A stretch of DNA of 64,000 nucleotides from Polyangia bacterium (GTDB lineage: Bacteria; Myxococcota_A; Polyangia; Nannocystales; Nannocystaceae). Under the pieces are notes generated by a model that had not been told where the DNA came from, searched no databases, and was given only the letters and a program-made list of their open reading frames with translations. This document shows, piece by piece, positions 36,450 through 45,066 of this stretch. The stretch spans positions 27,574-91,573 of the forward strand of contig JAUIKS010000045.1 in assembly GCA_030430565.1 (NCBI GenBank). The letters are read 5' to 3'. Positions within the stretch are counted from its first letter, which is position 1, and each line of letters starts with the position of its first letter. The position numbers and the translations under genes were made by a program.

Positions 36450-37583
36450 CTAGCTCGCCGCGCCCTTGTCCGGGCGGCGGTAGAACGGGCCCTTGACGAC
36501 CTCGGCCGTCAGCTGCTTGCGGCGCTGCTGAATCGTCAGCTCGGTGCCGGGGGCGGTCAGCGCGATGGGCACGTAGCCGATGCCGACGCCGCCGCCGACG
36601 TGCGGGGCCGGACCGCCGCTCGTGACCTTCCCGACCTCCTGCCCGTCTTCCCCGACGATCAGCGCGCCAGGCCGCGCGAAGCCCTTGCCGACGATCTTGA
36701 AGCCGACGAGCGCTCGGCTCAGCCCGGCCTTCTTCTGCTTCTTCAGCGCCTCGCAGCCGACGAAGGGCGCGCCGCGCTTGGCCTTGCGCAGCTTCACCGT
36801 CCAGCCGAGCCGCGCCTCGAGCGGCGTCGTGCTCGCGTCGATGTCGTTACCGTAGAGGCACAGCTTCGCCTCGAGCCGGAGGGTGTCGCGCGCGCCGAGG
36901 CCGATCGGCTCGGCGCCGCGGGCGACGAACGCGTCCCAGACCGCGCGCGCGGGGCCCGGCCCGTGGTTCACGTCGATGAACAGCTCGAAGCCGTCCTCGC
37001 CCGTGTAGCCGGTGCGCGCGGCGTAGACCTTGATCCCGTCGATCTCGCCGGCCGCGAACGAGAACGGCGGGACATCCCGGAGGTGCTCGCCCGCCAGCGA
37101 GGCCACGAGCGCGACGGCCTCGGGCCCCTGGACCGCGAGCAGCGCGGTCTGCTCGGAGTGGTTGACGATCGAGCAGAGCTCGCCCGCGTGCTCTTTGAAG
37201 TGGGCGAAGTCTTTCTCGATGTTGCTCGCGTTCACGACGATGCGGAAATTGTCCGGCCCGCGCCGGTAGACGATGCAGTCGTCGACGATGCCGCCGTCGG
37301 GGTAGCAGACCGCCGTGTACATGGCCTGCCCGTCCTCGAGCTTGCTCGCGTCGTTGGTGACCAGGCGCTGGATCGCATCGAGCGCGCGCGCCCCGGTGAA
37401 GTCGATCTCACCCATGTGCGAGACGTCGAAGATGCCGACCGCCTCGCGCACCGCCTTGTGCTCGGCGAGGATGCCCTTGTACTGCAGCGGCATGTGCCAG
37501 CCGCCGAAGTCGACCATCTTGGCGCCAGCCGCGATGTGAGCCTCGTGGAGCGGTGTGTGTTTCAGCGCGCTTGCGTCGGTCAT
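36450..37583 (-). CDS. gcvT: Glycine cleavage system T protein (aminomethyltransferase)
   Basis: 377 residues from the ATG at 37583; the frame continues upstream but with non-coding character. It has the T-protein features LHEAHIAAGAKMVDFGGWHMPLQY, GIFDVSHMGEIDFTG, QTALLAVQGPEA and the tetrahydrofolate-site segment YTGEDGFELFI. It transfers the aminomethyl carbon of glycine from GcvH to tetrahydrofolate, releasing ammonia. gcvT-gcvH form an operon; I looked for a glycine riboswitch in the 216 bp upstream and saw none. Confidence 0.95.
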   Translation of the reverse strand: MTDASALKHTPLHEAHIAAGAKMVDFGGWHMPLQYKGILAEHKAVREAVGIFDVSHMGEIDFTGARALDAIQRLVTNDASKLEDGQAMYTAVCYPDGGIVDDCIVYRRGPDNFRIVVNASNIEKDFAHFKEHAGELCSIVNHSEQTALLAVQGPEAVALVASLAGEHLRDVPPFSFAAGEIDGIKVYAARTGYTGEDGFELFIDVNHGPGPARAVWDAFVARGAEPIGLGARDTLRLEAKLCLYGNDIDASTTPLEARLGWTVKLRKAKRGAPFVGCEALKKQKKAGLSRALVGFKIVGKGFARPGALIVGEDGQEVGKVTSGGPAPHVGGGVGIGYVPIALTAPGTELTIQQRRKQLTAEVVKGPFYRRPDKGAAS

Positions 37584-37799
37584 GCGTCGAGTCCCGGTGG
37601 AGCCAATCAGCGGGCGGGCGTCGCCGTGTTTGGCGCCCGTGCCATGGGATAGCGAACCCGAGCCGCCGCGGGCAAGGGAAACGGGCTCGCGCCGAGGCGC
37701 CCTCGATCCTGCGCCGCCGCGCCGCTCGGGGCGGCCGCGGCGACTCGACGCGCGGCCGCGGGGGGGCCCTGCGCGCGCAAAGTTGCTAGAACGTACGGG

Positions 37800-38993
37800 A
37801 TGCGCCCGATATCGCGGATTGGGTCTCGGCTCAGCGCCCTCCTCCAGCAGCCACGCGCGCCACGGCGCCGTCCTCGTGGGCAGCTCGCGCTCGCGCTCGT
37901 GCTCGTGCTCACGGCCGCCTGCGGACAGCGAGACGGCGAGAGCCGCGTCCCCGAGGGCGAGTCGTCGCGGATGCAGGCTGACCAGTACGTGCGAACGGCC
38001 GTTCGCAGATCGCCCGAGGGCGTGATCATCATGCCCTCGGCGAAGGCCGAGCGCGCCTACGACCTCGCGCGCCTGAATGAAATCGCGCAGGCGCTTCGGC
38101 AGCCCGCGGCGCTGTGCTTCGTCGAGCGCGGCATCGAGACCATCCGGCTCGGCGAGGTCGACGGCGAGGCGGCCTACGTCGACATCCCCGAGGGGCAGGC
38201 GAAGTTTCGGGCGCGCATCGATCTCACCGGCCAGACGATGCGCGTCGAGGTGCTCGAGACCGGGTTTAAAGATGAGGCGATGGAGCGCTGCGTGCTCGAG
38301 GCGATCGAGGCGGTCAAGTGGCCCCCCTCGCGCACGAGCCAGGTGCAGCGCATCGACGTGATCTACTGGGTCAGCCTCGGCCTGCGCGGCGAGGACGAGT
38401 CCGAGGCGATGAGGCACGCGTTTCGCGAGCAGCAGGCGCTCGCGGCGATGCGGGGTCGGCAGTGCCTCGAGGGACGACTTCCCCTGGGCACCTACGAGAT
38501 CACCGGCCTCTCGCTGCTCGATCGCGAGGGTCGCACCGTCGCGACGCGGATCGATCCCGGGACCGTCGGCGAGGACGTCGCGGGCTGCCTGACGGCGGCG
38601 TTTCGCGATGTCCGGATGCCGCGCTCGCAGGACGCCTTCATTCGCCCGTTCTCGCCGCGCGTCGAATTCAGCGTCGGCGACAACGGGATCGTCTCGTTCG
38701 CCGACGAGCGCTGGCTCAAGCTCATCCGTATGGAGCAGGCGGCCCAGCGAGAGGCGCGGCGCGCCGAGCTGCAGGGCGCGCGCGACTCGTCAGACTCGCC
38801 GCCGCCGATCGTCCTGCCCCGCGACGCCGGCGAGGGCGAGGGCGAGCCCGCCGTCGGCGCGTCGCCGAGCGTCCCCGCGACGCCGACGAACCTGCCCAAA
38901 CAGACACCAAAAACGAAGGCGCCCCCCGCCGCCGCGGAGGAGGAGCGCGATCCCGGGAAGGGCGGGCAGAAGCTCGATCTCCTGGGTCGCTGA
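37800..38993 (+). CDS. Lipoprotein with AgmX/TonB-C-like domains
   Basis: 397 residues from the ATG at 37800. The signal runs to LVLTAAC (lipobox TAAC, about residue 41). Two related domains follow, each with a Cys and the pattern ERCVLEAIEAVKWPPSR ... and GCLTAAFRDVRMPRSQD, which resemble the C-terminal AgmX/PglI-type or TonB-like domains found in myxobacterial lipoproteins. The tail from about 325 is Pro/Ala/Glu-rich and disordered. It may bind peptidoglycan or a partner in the envelope. Divergent from gcvT. Confidence 0.75.
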   Translation: MRPISRIGSRLSALLQQPRAPRRRPRGQLALALVLVLTAACGQRDGESRVPEGESSRMQADQYVRTAVRRSPEGVIIMPSAKAERAYDLARLNEIAQALRQPAALCFVERGIETIRLGEVDGEAAYVDIPEGQAKFRARIDLTGQTMRVEVLETGFKDEAMERCVLEAIEAVKWPPSRTSQVQRIDVIYWVSLGLRGEDESEAMRHAFREQQALAAMRGRQCLEGRLPLGTYEITGLSLLDREGRTVATRIDPGTVGEDVAGCLTAAFRDVRMPRSQDAFIRPFSPRVEFSVGDNGIVSFADERWLKLIRMEQAAQREARRAELQGARDSSDSPPPIVLPRDAGEGEGEPAVGASPSVPATPTNLPKQTPKTKAPPAAAEEERDPGKGGQKLDLLGR

Positions 38994-39047
38994 CGCGCGC
39001 TCAAGAGCGGCGCGCGGACGTCCGCGCGGGAGCGCGAAAACAGCAGC

Positions 39048-39063
39048 GTGTCTTTACAGGCAT
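39048..39063. promoter_or_regulatory. Dyad TGTCT-TTAC-AGGCA
   Basis: GTGTCT-TTAC-AGGCAT (core 39049-39062) lies about 68 bp upstream of the hybrid kinase start, in the usual position of this dyad family. One base of the right arm differs from a perfect match. Confidence 0.45.
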
Positions 39064-39130
39064 GTTCAACAAACCGGCGCGACGCCGCGCGTCAGCGTCG
39101 ACGTATACTCTTCGGGCTCCTCCGCCCGAT

Positions 39131-40651
39131 ATGTCTCAAGGACCATGGAAGCGCGCCCGCGGGCTGCTGACCGCGCTGGCGCTGATCATCGCGTTCATCG
39201 CGGGGCTCTCGCGCTGGTCGCCCGCGGCCGTCGCCAGCGCGGACGGGGCGCAGCGAGCCTTGGGAGACGACGCGCTCGCGCTGGACCCGGCGCGGTGGTT
39301 CCAGGCGCGCCGCCCCCAGGTCCGGGTGCTGCGGGACGCGAGCGGCGCGTGGTCTCTGGACGACGTCCGCAGCCCGGCGCTCTCCCAGCAGTTCGCGCCC
39401 GCCGCCGATGAGCGAGGCGTGTGGGCCGACAAAGAATTCGCGGCGACCTGGGTGAGGTTCGAAGTCGCCAGCGTCGAGGACGAAGCCCGCGAGTGGCGCG
39501 TGCTCGTCTCGAACCCCCACATCGACTACGTCGACCTGTTCACCGCCGAGCTCCCGGCCGGACGACCGGAGGGCGACGTCACGCACGCGCGCGGCGGCCT
39601 GCTCGCGGAGCCAGCCGAGCGCGTCACCCGGCATCGCTTCCCGATCTTCTCGATCGACGCGCCCGCGAGGGCGCGTCAGCGCGTATGGATCCGGCTCTCC
39701 CACGGCCTCGACGAGTTCGTGCCCATCGTGCTCGCGCGCCCGGACGAGGCCGCCACGCTCGTCGCGCAGGAGCAGCTCGTCTGGGGCCTGTTCTACGGCG
39801 TGCTCGTGGCGATGGCCGTCTACAACCTGTTCCTCTTCGCCTCCGTCAGGCTGCGCCTCTACCTGTACTACGTCCTCTACCTCGTCGGCCTCGCCGGCTT
39901 CTTCGCGGGCCTGCGCGGCTTCTTCAACGCCTGGCTCGGCCTCGCGATCCCGGGCGCCGTCAGCGTCTACAGCGTCTCGCTGTTCGCGCCCGGCATGACC
40001 ATCGCGCTGCTCTACTTCGGCGCGCGTTTCCTCCAGCTCGAGACCAGCGCGCCGCGCTGGGAGGGCCTGCTCCGCGGGTTGATGTTCGCGCTCGCGCTCG
40101 CCGGGGTGATCGCGCTCGTCGACATCGACGTCGCCGCCAACCTGCAGCAGCTCCTCTTGCTCGCCGGCCTGCTCCTGCTCTTCGCGCTCGCCCTCTACGT
40201 CCGCGTCGTTCGCGGTCAGCTCTCCGCCGGCCTCTTCGTAGTCTCGCTGTTCACGCTCTTCTGCGGCTTCTACTCCCAGATCTACTCCGAGGCGGTCGGG
40301 CCCGCGCTCGCCAGCGCGCTCGGCCTCGACCCCGTGCTCACCAGCTACCTGCTGAGCCAGTACGGCGTCGCGGTCGGCACCGCGCTCGAGATGATGCTGC
40401 TGTCGCTCGCGCTCGCGCGCCAGATCGTCGAGATCCGGCGCGCCCACGAGTCCGCGCAGACGCGGCTCGTCGACACCCTGCGCGAGGCGAAGCGCGTCGA
40501 GGCCGCGTACCGGGAGTCGCTCGAGAAGAAGGTCGCCGAGCGCACGAGAGAGCTCGTGACCGCGAAGGAGCAGGCGGAGGCCGGCAGCCGCGCGAAGGGG
40601 GAATTCCTCGCCAACATGAGCCACCCCGCCCTCGCGCGCGCAAGCGCCTAG
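39131..40651 (+). pseudogene. N-terminal half of an interrupted hybrid histidine kinase
   Basis: 506 residues from the ATG at 39131. A signal/membrane helix (about 12-32) leads into an extracellular sensor (about 45-200) and then seven membrane segments (about 212-400), the 7TMR-DISM arrangement of carbohydrate- or small-molecule-sensing receptors. A coiled coil (about 425-485) ends in EFLANMSH, where the H-box should continue ELRTP. Instead the frame ends after eight foreign residues (PALARASA). The missing part, ELRTPLSGVIGMAELL onward, begins at 55031. Joining 39131-40624 with 55031-56539 gives a 3003-bp frame of 1000 residues. The fragment should make a membrane receptor without kinase activity. 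Confidence 0.93.
40605..40623 (+). other. attL core repeat
   Basis: TCCTCGCCAACATGAGCCA encodes part of Phe-Leu-Ala-Asn-Met-Ser-His, the start of the kinase H-box. It matches the right-end copy at 18 of 19 positions (C versus G at the eleventh base). Confidence 0.88.
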
Positions 40652-40674
40652 GCTCGCGGAATTAAAGCCATTTC

Positions 40675-40688
40675 TGTCCAATTGAACA
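40675..40688. promoter_or_regulatory. Dyad TGTCC-AATT-GAACA before integrase
   Basis: TGTCC-AATT-GAACA lies about 53 bp upstream of the integrase GTG start. The broken integrase at 62.6-63.5 kb has TGTCC-TTAC-GAACA in its own upstream region, so the site is shared by both integrase genes. Confidence 0.5.
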
Positions 40689-40704
40689 TGCATCAAAGTG
40701 ATCT

Positions 40705-40719
40705 AGACCGGATCGGTCT
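40705..40719. promoter_or_regulatory. Palindrome AGACCG-GAT-CGGTCT
   Basis: A perfect 6-bp-arm inverted repeat 22 bp before the integrase start and about 80 bp from attL. Good candidates are an operator bound by the integrase's own LuxR-type domain, or an arm-type binding site for the recombinase. Confidence 0.45.
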
Positions 40720-40741
40720 CTAACCCCGTGGCCAGCGCGCC

Positions 40742-42226
40742 GTGCCCGCCCTCACCGAGACCCTCATCCGCCGCGCCAAGCCGCGCGCCCGCAAGTACGA
40801 GATACCGTGCTCGCGGGTCCGCGGCCTGCGGCTGCGGGTGCTGCCCAGCGGCAAGAAGGTCTTCGTCGTCCGGCTGTCTCAAGGCGGCAAAGAGCGGCGC
40901 CAACGAATCGGTCTTGTCGGGCAGGTGACGCTGGCCGCGGCGCAGCGTCGAGCGAAACAGCTCGCGGACGGCGGCCCTGCGCGCGCGCCGGCGAGAGCGC
41001 CGCCCGCCAACGCCGTACCCGACACAATTCGTTTTGAGCAGCTCGTCGAGCTCTACCGAGAGCGTCACGTCGAGACCGGCGCGATCAAGGAGTCTACCCG
41101 GATCAACTATCGCCACTCGCTCAAGGTCCTCGCGGCGACCTTCGGGCGCCTGCGTCTCACCGAGATTCGCTTCGCGCACGTCGAGGCGTTTCATCGCGCC
41201 CTCAGCCACCAAAAAGTGGCCGCGAACGCGCACGTACGACTCCTCAACCACATGTTCACCAAGGCCGCGCAGTGGGAGCTCTATCCATGGGGGGCGCGGC
41301 TCCCCACGGCCGGCCTCTCGTACTTCCGCGAGCAGGGCCGCGAGCGCTTCCTCTCGCCGGCCGAGCGCCGGCGGCTCGCCCGAGCGCTCGAAGAGGCCGC
41401 TTCCAAAAAGATCAACCAGCGCGGCGCGGTCCGCTGGTCGCACATCGCCGCGATCCAGCTGCTCTGCCTGACAGGCTGCCGCGCGTGCGAGATCCTCGAT
41501 CTCGAGTGGAGCTGGATCGACGCGCGCGTCGGCGTCATTCGCTTCCCCGACACCAAGACCGGAAAGTCCAACCGCCCGATCTCCGACGACGTGCTCGACT
41601 ACCTCGCCGAGCTCGAGGACAGACACCGGCTGCCCGGGGTGCCCTACGTGGTCTACGGGCGCAACCACCAGCGAATCCACCGCTCGTCGCTAGGAGAAGC
41701 GTGGCGAAGGATCCGTCGCCGCGCCGGCCTCGACGATGTCCGGATCCACGACCTGCGCCACTCGGCCGCGAGCGACGCCCTGAACGCCGGCGTGCCGCTC
41801 GAGGTCGTGAGCGCGATCCTCGGGCATCGCTCGTTCAGGACGACGCAGCGCTACGCGCACCTGGCGAACAGCGTGGCGCGCGAGGGGACGGCGAAGATGA
41901 CCCGCGCCATCCTGCGCGGCTCGAGCGCGAGGCTCGCGCCGGCGGGCGGCGAGCTGGGCGAGACCCTCCATCGGAGCGCGCGTAGACCTCAACGTCGCGC
42001 ATGGCCCAGCGCGCGCGACGTGGACGAGCTGGCGCCCGCGCTCGCGAGGCTGACGACGCGTGAGCGCGAGGTCGCGGCGCTCATCGCCAAGGGGTGGCGA
42101 AACCGCGAGATCGCCGAGCGACTCTCGATCGCGCCCAGCACCGTCAAGGATCACGTGCATCGGATCCTCAAGAAGTCGGGGCTCAAGAGCAGGGCCGAGG
42201 TCGCCGCGGCGTGGCCGGGCGGGTAG
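40742..42226 (+). CDS. Tyrosine recombinase fused to LuxR-type HTH
   Basis: 494 residues from a GTG. The N-terminal arm-binding domain (about 1-80, RGLRLRVLPSGKKVFVVRLSQGG) is of the phage/ICE integrase type. A SAM-like core-binding domain follows (about 95-185), then the catalytic domain with Arg247 (LTGCRACEI), a Lys in TKTGKSN (272-275), His336-x2-Arg339 (HDLRH), His362 (ILGHRS) and nucleophile Tyr371 (QRYAHL): the full R-K-H-R-H-Y set. Unusually, residues about 432-490 (LTTREREVAALIAKGWRNREIAERLSIAPSTVKDHVHRIL) are a complete LuxR/GerE helix-turn-helix. The gene lies 118 bp inside attL and points into the element. The fused domain may add DNA binding to control excision or transcription. 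Confidence 0.93.
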   Translation: MPALTETLIRRAKPRARKYEIPCSRVRGLRLRVLPSGKKVFVVRLSQGGKERRQRIGLVGQVTLAAAQRRAKQLADGGPARAPARAPPANAVPDTIRFEQLVELYRERHVETGAIKESTRINYRHSLKVLAATFGRLRLTEIRFAHVEAFHRALSHQKVAANAHVRLLNHMFTKAAQWELYPWGARLPTAGLSYFREQGRERFLSPAERRRLARALEEAASKKINQRGAVRWSHIAAIQLLCLTGCRACEILDLEWSWIDARVGVIRFPDTKTGKSNRPISDDVLDYLAELEDRHRLPGVPYVVYGRNHQRIHRSSLGEAWRRIRRRAGLDDVRIHDLRHSAASDALNAGVPLEVVSAILGHRSFRTTQRYAHLANSVAREGTAKMTRAILRGSSARLAPAGGELGETLHRSARRPQRRAWPSARDVDELAPALARLTTREREVAALIAKGWRNREIAERLSIAPSTVKDHVHRILKKSGLKSRAEVAAAWPGG

Positions 42227-42311
42227 CGGGCTCTGATTCGCGGCGAGCTCGATCGGGCGCCTGGGGCGTCTCGGAGAACCTGTTCACACGAGCACGTGAC
42301 GCGCCGACTCG

Positions 42312-43481
42312 CTAGCAAACGATACAGCCCAGGCCGGCGCCCTTGTTGGCGACCGTTCCGTCGACCAAGTCGAGGTAGGCCCAGAAGCCGACGATGATCC
42401 CCGGCTGCATCTCGTCCGGGCACGCCGCGTTGCTGGCCGCGAGCGCCTCGGTGACGTTGGCCTCGTCGACGATGAGCTCGACCCGCTGGTCGATCGTCAC
42501 GACGACCGTGCCGTCTCCGGCCTCGTACCAGTCGACCTGCCCGTCACCGGTAAACTCGAGCACATCGGCAGGGTCGGGGGCGTAGTCGCCCATGAAGGCT
42601 GGCATGCAGATCTGGTTGGCGCCGAGGTAGCTGATGTACGGATAGCTCTCGGCGCGCGCCTTGTCCTCGAGCACCTCCGGCGCGGGGCCGTTCGCCAGGC
42701 AGCTCTCGATCTCCTCGTAGATCGCCTGCGGCATCGCGGGGAGGTAGGTCCCTCCCATCGAGCGCATCACGACCTCGTTCTGATCGTTACGATAGAGCCG
42801 GACATTCAGCGCGTCGCGAAACACCGCCCAATCACCGAGCTCGGCGCGCGACGTATTGAACGTCTTGATGCTCTCCGTGACGTGCTGGCACTGGGTCGCC
42901 TCGGGCTCCTGAATCCACTGCGCGCCGTCGACCTGGAAGATGTCGGGGTGCTCCTCGAGGAACGCGAACACGGCCTGCCACAGCGGCGTGTTGTCGTCGC
43001 AGGGAAGCACGATCTCGAGGTCTTGGATATGCGTGAGCGTGCCGCGGTCGTCGTGCCACATCATCGTAGCCCCGGGCGAGAGCGCGGACAGGGCGGCCTC
43101 GACACTCGCCTGCGAGCCGATCGCTGCCGGCCATATCACCGGATAGACGCACTCGACGGGCGCCCCCGTCGTGCCGCTCTCGGTCTCGGTCTCGCCGCTC
43201 GTTTGGGTCGTGCTCGAGCTCGACCCGGTGGTTGTCGACGCTGTGCTCGTCATCGCGGTGCCGTTGCCGGCGCCGGTCGTCGACGCGCCCCCGCTCGACG
43301 AGCCGTCCGTCGACGTCGACGCCGCGCCTGTCGAGCTGGCCGTCGTTGACTCGTCGCTCGTGCCGGCGTCAGTCGCCGACGCGCTCGCGTCTGTCGCCGA
43401 GGAGGCTACGGTGTCATCACCGCACGCCGACAGTATGAGGGGGAGAGACAGCGCGAGCAAGAGGTTCGTGGAGCGGCGCAC
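42312..43481 (-). CDS. Hypothetical lipoprotein in the element
   Basis: 389 residues. The signal MRRSTNLLLALSLPLILSAC is a clear lipoprotein type. A Ser/Thr/Ala/Asp linker (about 25-110) follows, then a domain with helical and strand segments (VYPVIWPAAIGSQASVEAALSALSPGATMMWHDDRGTLTHIQDLEIVLPC) and four Cys. I do not recognise the domain. It diverges from the small lipoprotein gene across a 306-bp gap. Confidence 0.75.
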   Translation of the reverse strand: MRRSTNLLLALSLPLILSACGDDTVASSATDASASATDAGTSDESTTASSTGAASTSTDGSSSGGASTTGAGNGTAMTSTASTTTGSSSSTTQTSGETETESGTTGAPVECVYPVIWPAAIGSQASVEAALSALSPGATMMWHDDRGTLTHIQDLEIVLPCDDNTPLWQAVFAFLEEHPDIFQVDGAQWIQEPEATQCQHVTESIKTFNTSRAELGDWAVFRDALNVRLYRNDQNEVVMRSMGGTYLPAMPQAIYEEIESCLANGPAPEVLEDKARAESYPYISYLGANQICMPAFMGDYAPDPADVLEFTGDGQVDWYEAGDGTVVVTIDQRVELIVDEANVTEALAASNAACPDEMQPGIIVGFWAYLDLVDGTVANKGAGLGCIVC

Positions 43482-43787
43482 CGCCCCAGACTAGCTGCAA
43501 ATCGGATCATGGTGGGTCGGCGGCGTCATGACTTCTGCCTCGACCGACGATTGGACGACGGTGAAACCACCGTCGGCGCGCGTGCGTCAAAACATCTTGT
43601 CCGCACGCCGCGATACCCACCCCTCGATGAATTCTCAGAACAGCTCGGGTCGTAGTGGGGCAGGGGCCTGCACATGCCGAGACCTCGCGTTCGCGCGAAG
43701 CGTCGGCGGAACGCGGACGTGACCATCGCGGCGCTCGGACGGCGTGCGCGACGCAACGCGTCGTCCTCGTGGCCGACCGGACCTGTG
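43482..43787. other. Divergent intergenic region with hairpin
   Basis: 306 bases between two divergent lipoprotein genes. It holds an 8-bp hairpin, CGACGGTG (43556-43563) and CACCGTCG (43568-43575) with a 4-base loop, about 75 bp before the minus-strand gene; it may be an operator or an attenuator. I see no gene in this stretch. Confidence 0.4.
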
Positions 43788-44306
43788 ATGCGAAACATCA
43801 ACAGGCCACTTCGTTCGCTCTCACTGCTCGCGCTGACGCTCGTCACGGCGCCCTCCTGCGCGAATATGATGTACCTCTCCCGTCCCAAGGCCCTCCGCGG
43901 CGAAGCGCCGGTGGTCTGGATGACCCGGCCCAACGTGCTCGTGCGCGACAGGTGCAACGCCTCGACGATGCTGATCAACGAGCTGCGGGCCGAGAGCGGC
44001 AGCGAGATCGTGGTCGTGCGGGATCCCGAGGACGCCGGCAGCCCGCGCCTCGACATCACGATCACCCAGATCGACGCTGCGGGGGGCGGGGGATTCTCGG
44101 GGCCTAAAGGGCTTCGCGCCTACGGCTATCTCGAGCACGACGGCGCGCGCGTCGGGAGCTTTACGGCCAATTCCTCAGAGATGCCGTTCTCCGGAGGGTT
44201 CTTTAATCCATCGTCCTGCGGGATGCTGGAGGACGCGGTCGAAGACTTGGCCGATGATCTCGCCAAGTGGCTCGTGCGCCCGAAGCTATCCGCCGAGCTC
44301 GGGTAG
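43788..44306 (+). CDS. Small lipoprotein in the element
   Basis: 172 residues from the ATG at 43788, which gives a signal ending in TLVTAPSC. The mature part contains VVWMTRPNVLVRDRCNASTMLINELRAESGSEIVVVRDPEDAGSPRLDITITQIDA, which looks like a small alpha/beta fold, then a Gly-rich loop and a helical end (CGMLEDAVEDLADDLAKWL). It resembles periplasmic domains that bind peptidoglycan or assist outer-membrane assembly, but I would not name a family. The stop is three bases from the convergent GATase-like gene. Confidence 0.7.
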   Translation: MRNINRPLRSLSLLALTLVTAPSCANMMYLSRPKALRGEAPVVWMTRPNVLVRDRCNASTMLINELRAESGSEIVVVRDPEDAGSPRLDITITQIDAAGGGGFSGPKGLRAYGYLEHDGARVGSFTANSSEMPFSGGFFNPSSCGMLEDAVEDLADDLAKWLVRPKLSAELG

Positions 44307-44309
44307 GGG

Positions 44310-45059
44310 CTACGCGCGACCGAGCCAACGAACCACGTTGCAGATAAATCGAAGGTTGTCGCCCTGGCCGATCAGCCCGGGGCCAGGGAGTTCGCTGTCG
44401 TCGTCGCCGATGAAGCCCGAGTCGGTCAGAACAATGACTCGGCCCCCGCCGACCGCGTCCGTCTTGTCGAGCGCGAGGGCGAACAAGCGCGCAGCTGCCG
44501 GGCGTCCGCCTCGGAGGTCTCGCATCGAGGCGGACAGGGCGACGAGCGCGTGTCCGGCTCGGATGGTGCTGCTGCAATTATTGACCACGATGGACGCGAC
44601 GCGGTGACCGGCGCCTCCCTCGATGATCGGGTGACCGCGCAGGAGCTCATTGCCCGTGAAGCTCGACAGCGCGCCAGGATTCGCGCTCTCGAACCATGTG
44701 CGCTCCAGCTTGACGCCGAATTCACGAGCCAGAACGGCGTCGTGACGGGTCCAATCCACCGCGTTTGACCCGGGGAGGTCACCGTGATTCGACATCAACA
44801 GGAGGCCCCCGCCGCCCTTCACGAATTCGCGGAGCGCCACGAGCTCCTCTTCCGTGTAGGCGTGCGCGTCCGCGGGATGCCGCGTCGTGCTGATGAGCAC
44901 GTCATATCCAGCGAGCGCGCTCCGCGTGAGCGGCCCGTCGATCGTGAAGTCGACCGCGTCCGCGAGCGCTTCAAGGGCCGATACAACTGTCCGCAGGCGC
45001 GTCCCCTCCTCGAGGTGCACCATCGCCTGCAGCCCGAGGCCGTCGAACAGCACCCGCAC
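44310..45059 (-). CDS. GATase1-like/ThuA-like protein
   Basis: 249 residues from a GTG. The fold signs are those of the class I glutamine-amidotransferase-like superfamily: VLISTTRHPADAHAYTEEELVALREFVKGGGGLLLMSNHGD, where such proteins have a Gly-rich elbow, but the catalytic Cys is replaced (Ser-Asn-His). Proteins of this kind without the Cys bind ligands or act in unknown roles. It is the last gene of a likely operon: sulfotransferase, radical SAM, this protein, with gaps of 3 and 7 bp. Confidence 0.72.
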   Translation of the reverse strand: MRVLFDGLGLQAMVHLEEGTRLRTVVSALEALADAVDFTIDGPLTRSALAGYDVLISTTRHPADAHAYTEEELVALREFVKGGGGLLLMSNHGDLPGSNAVDWTRHDAVLAREFGVKLERTWFESANPGALSSFTGNELLRGHPIIEGGAGHRVASIVVNNCSSTIRAGHALVALSASMRDLRGGRPAAARLFALALDKTDAVGGGRVIVLTDSGFIGDDDSELPGPGLIGQGDNLRFICNVVRWLGRA

Positions 45060-45066
45060 GGCGTCG

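Noticed and set aside
37584..37799. Glycine riboswitch before gcvT
   Set aside because: None of the conserved paired segments expected of the glycine aptamer could be found on the minus strand.
40605..40741. tRNA gene as the attachment site
   Set aside because: No cloverleaf is present at either junction; the repeat lies in kinase coding sequence.
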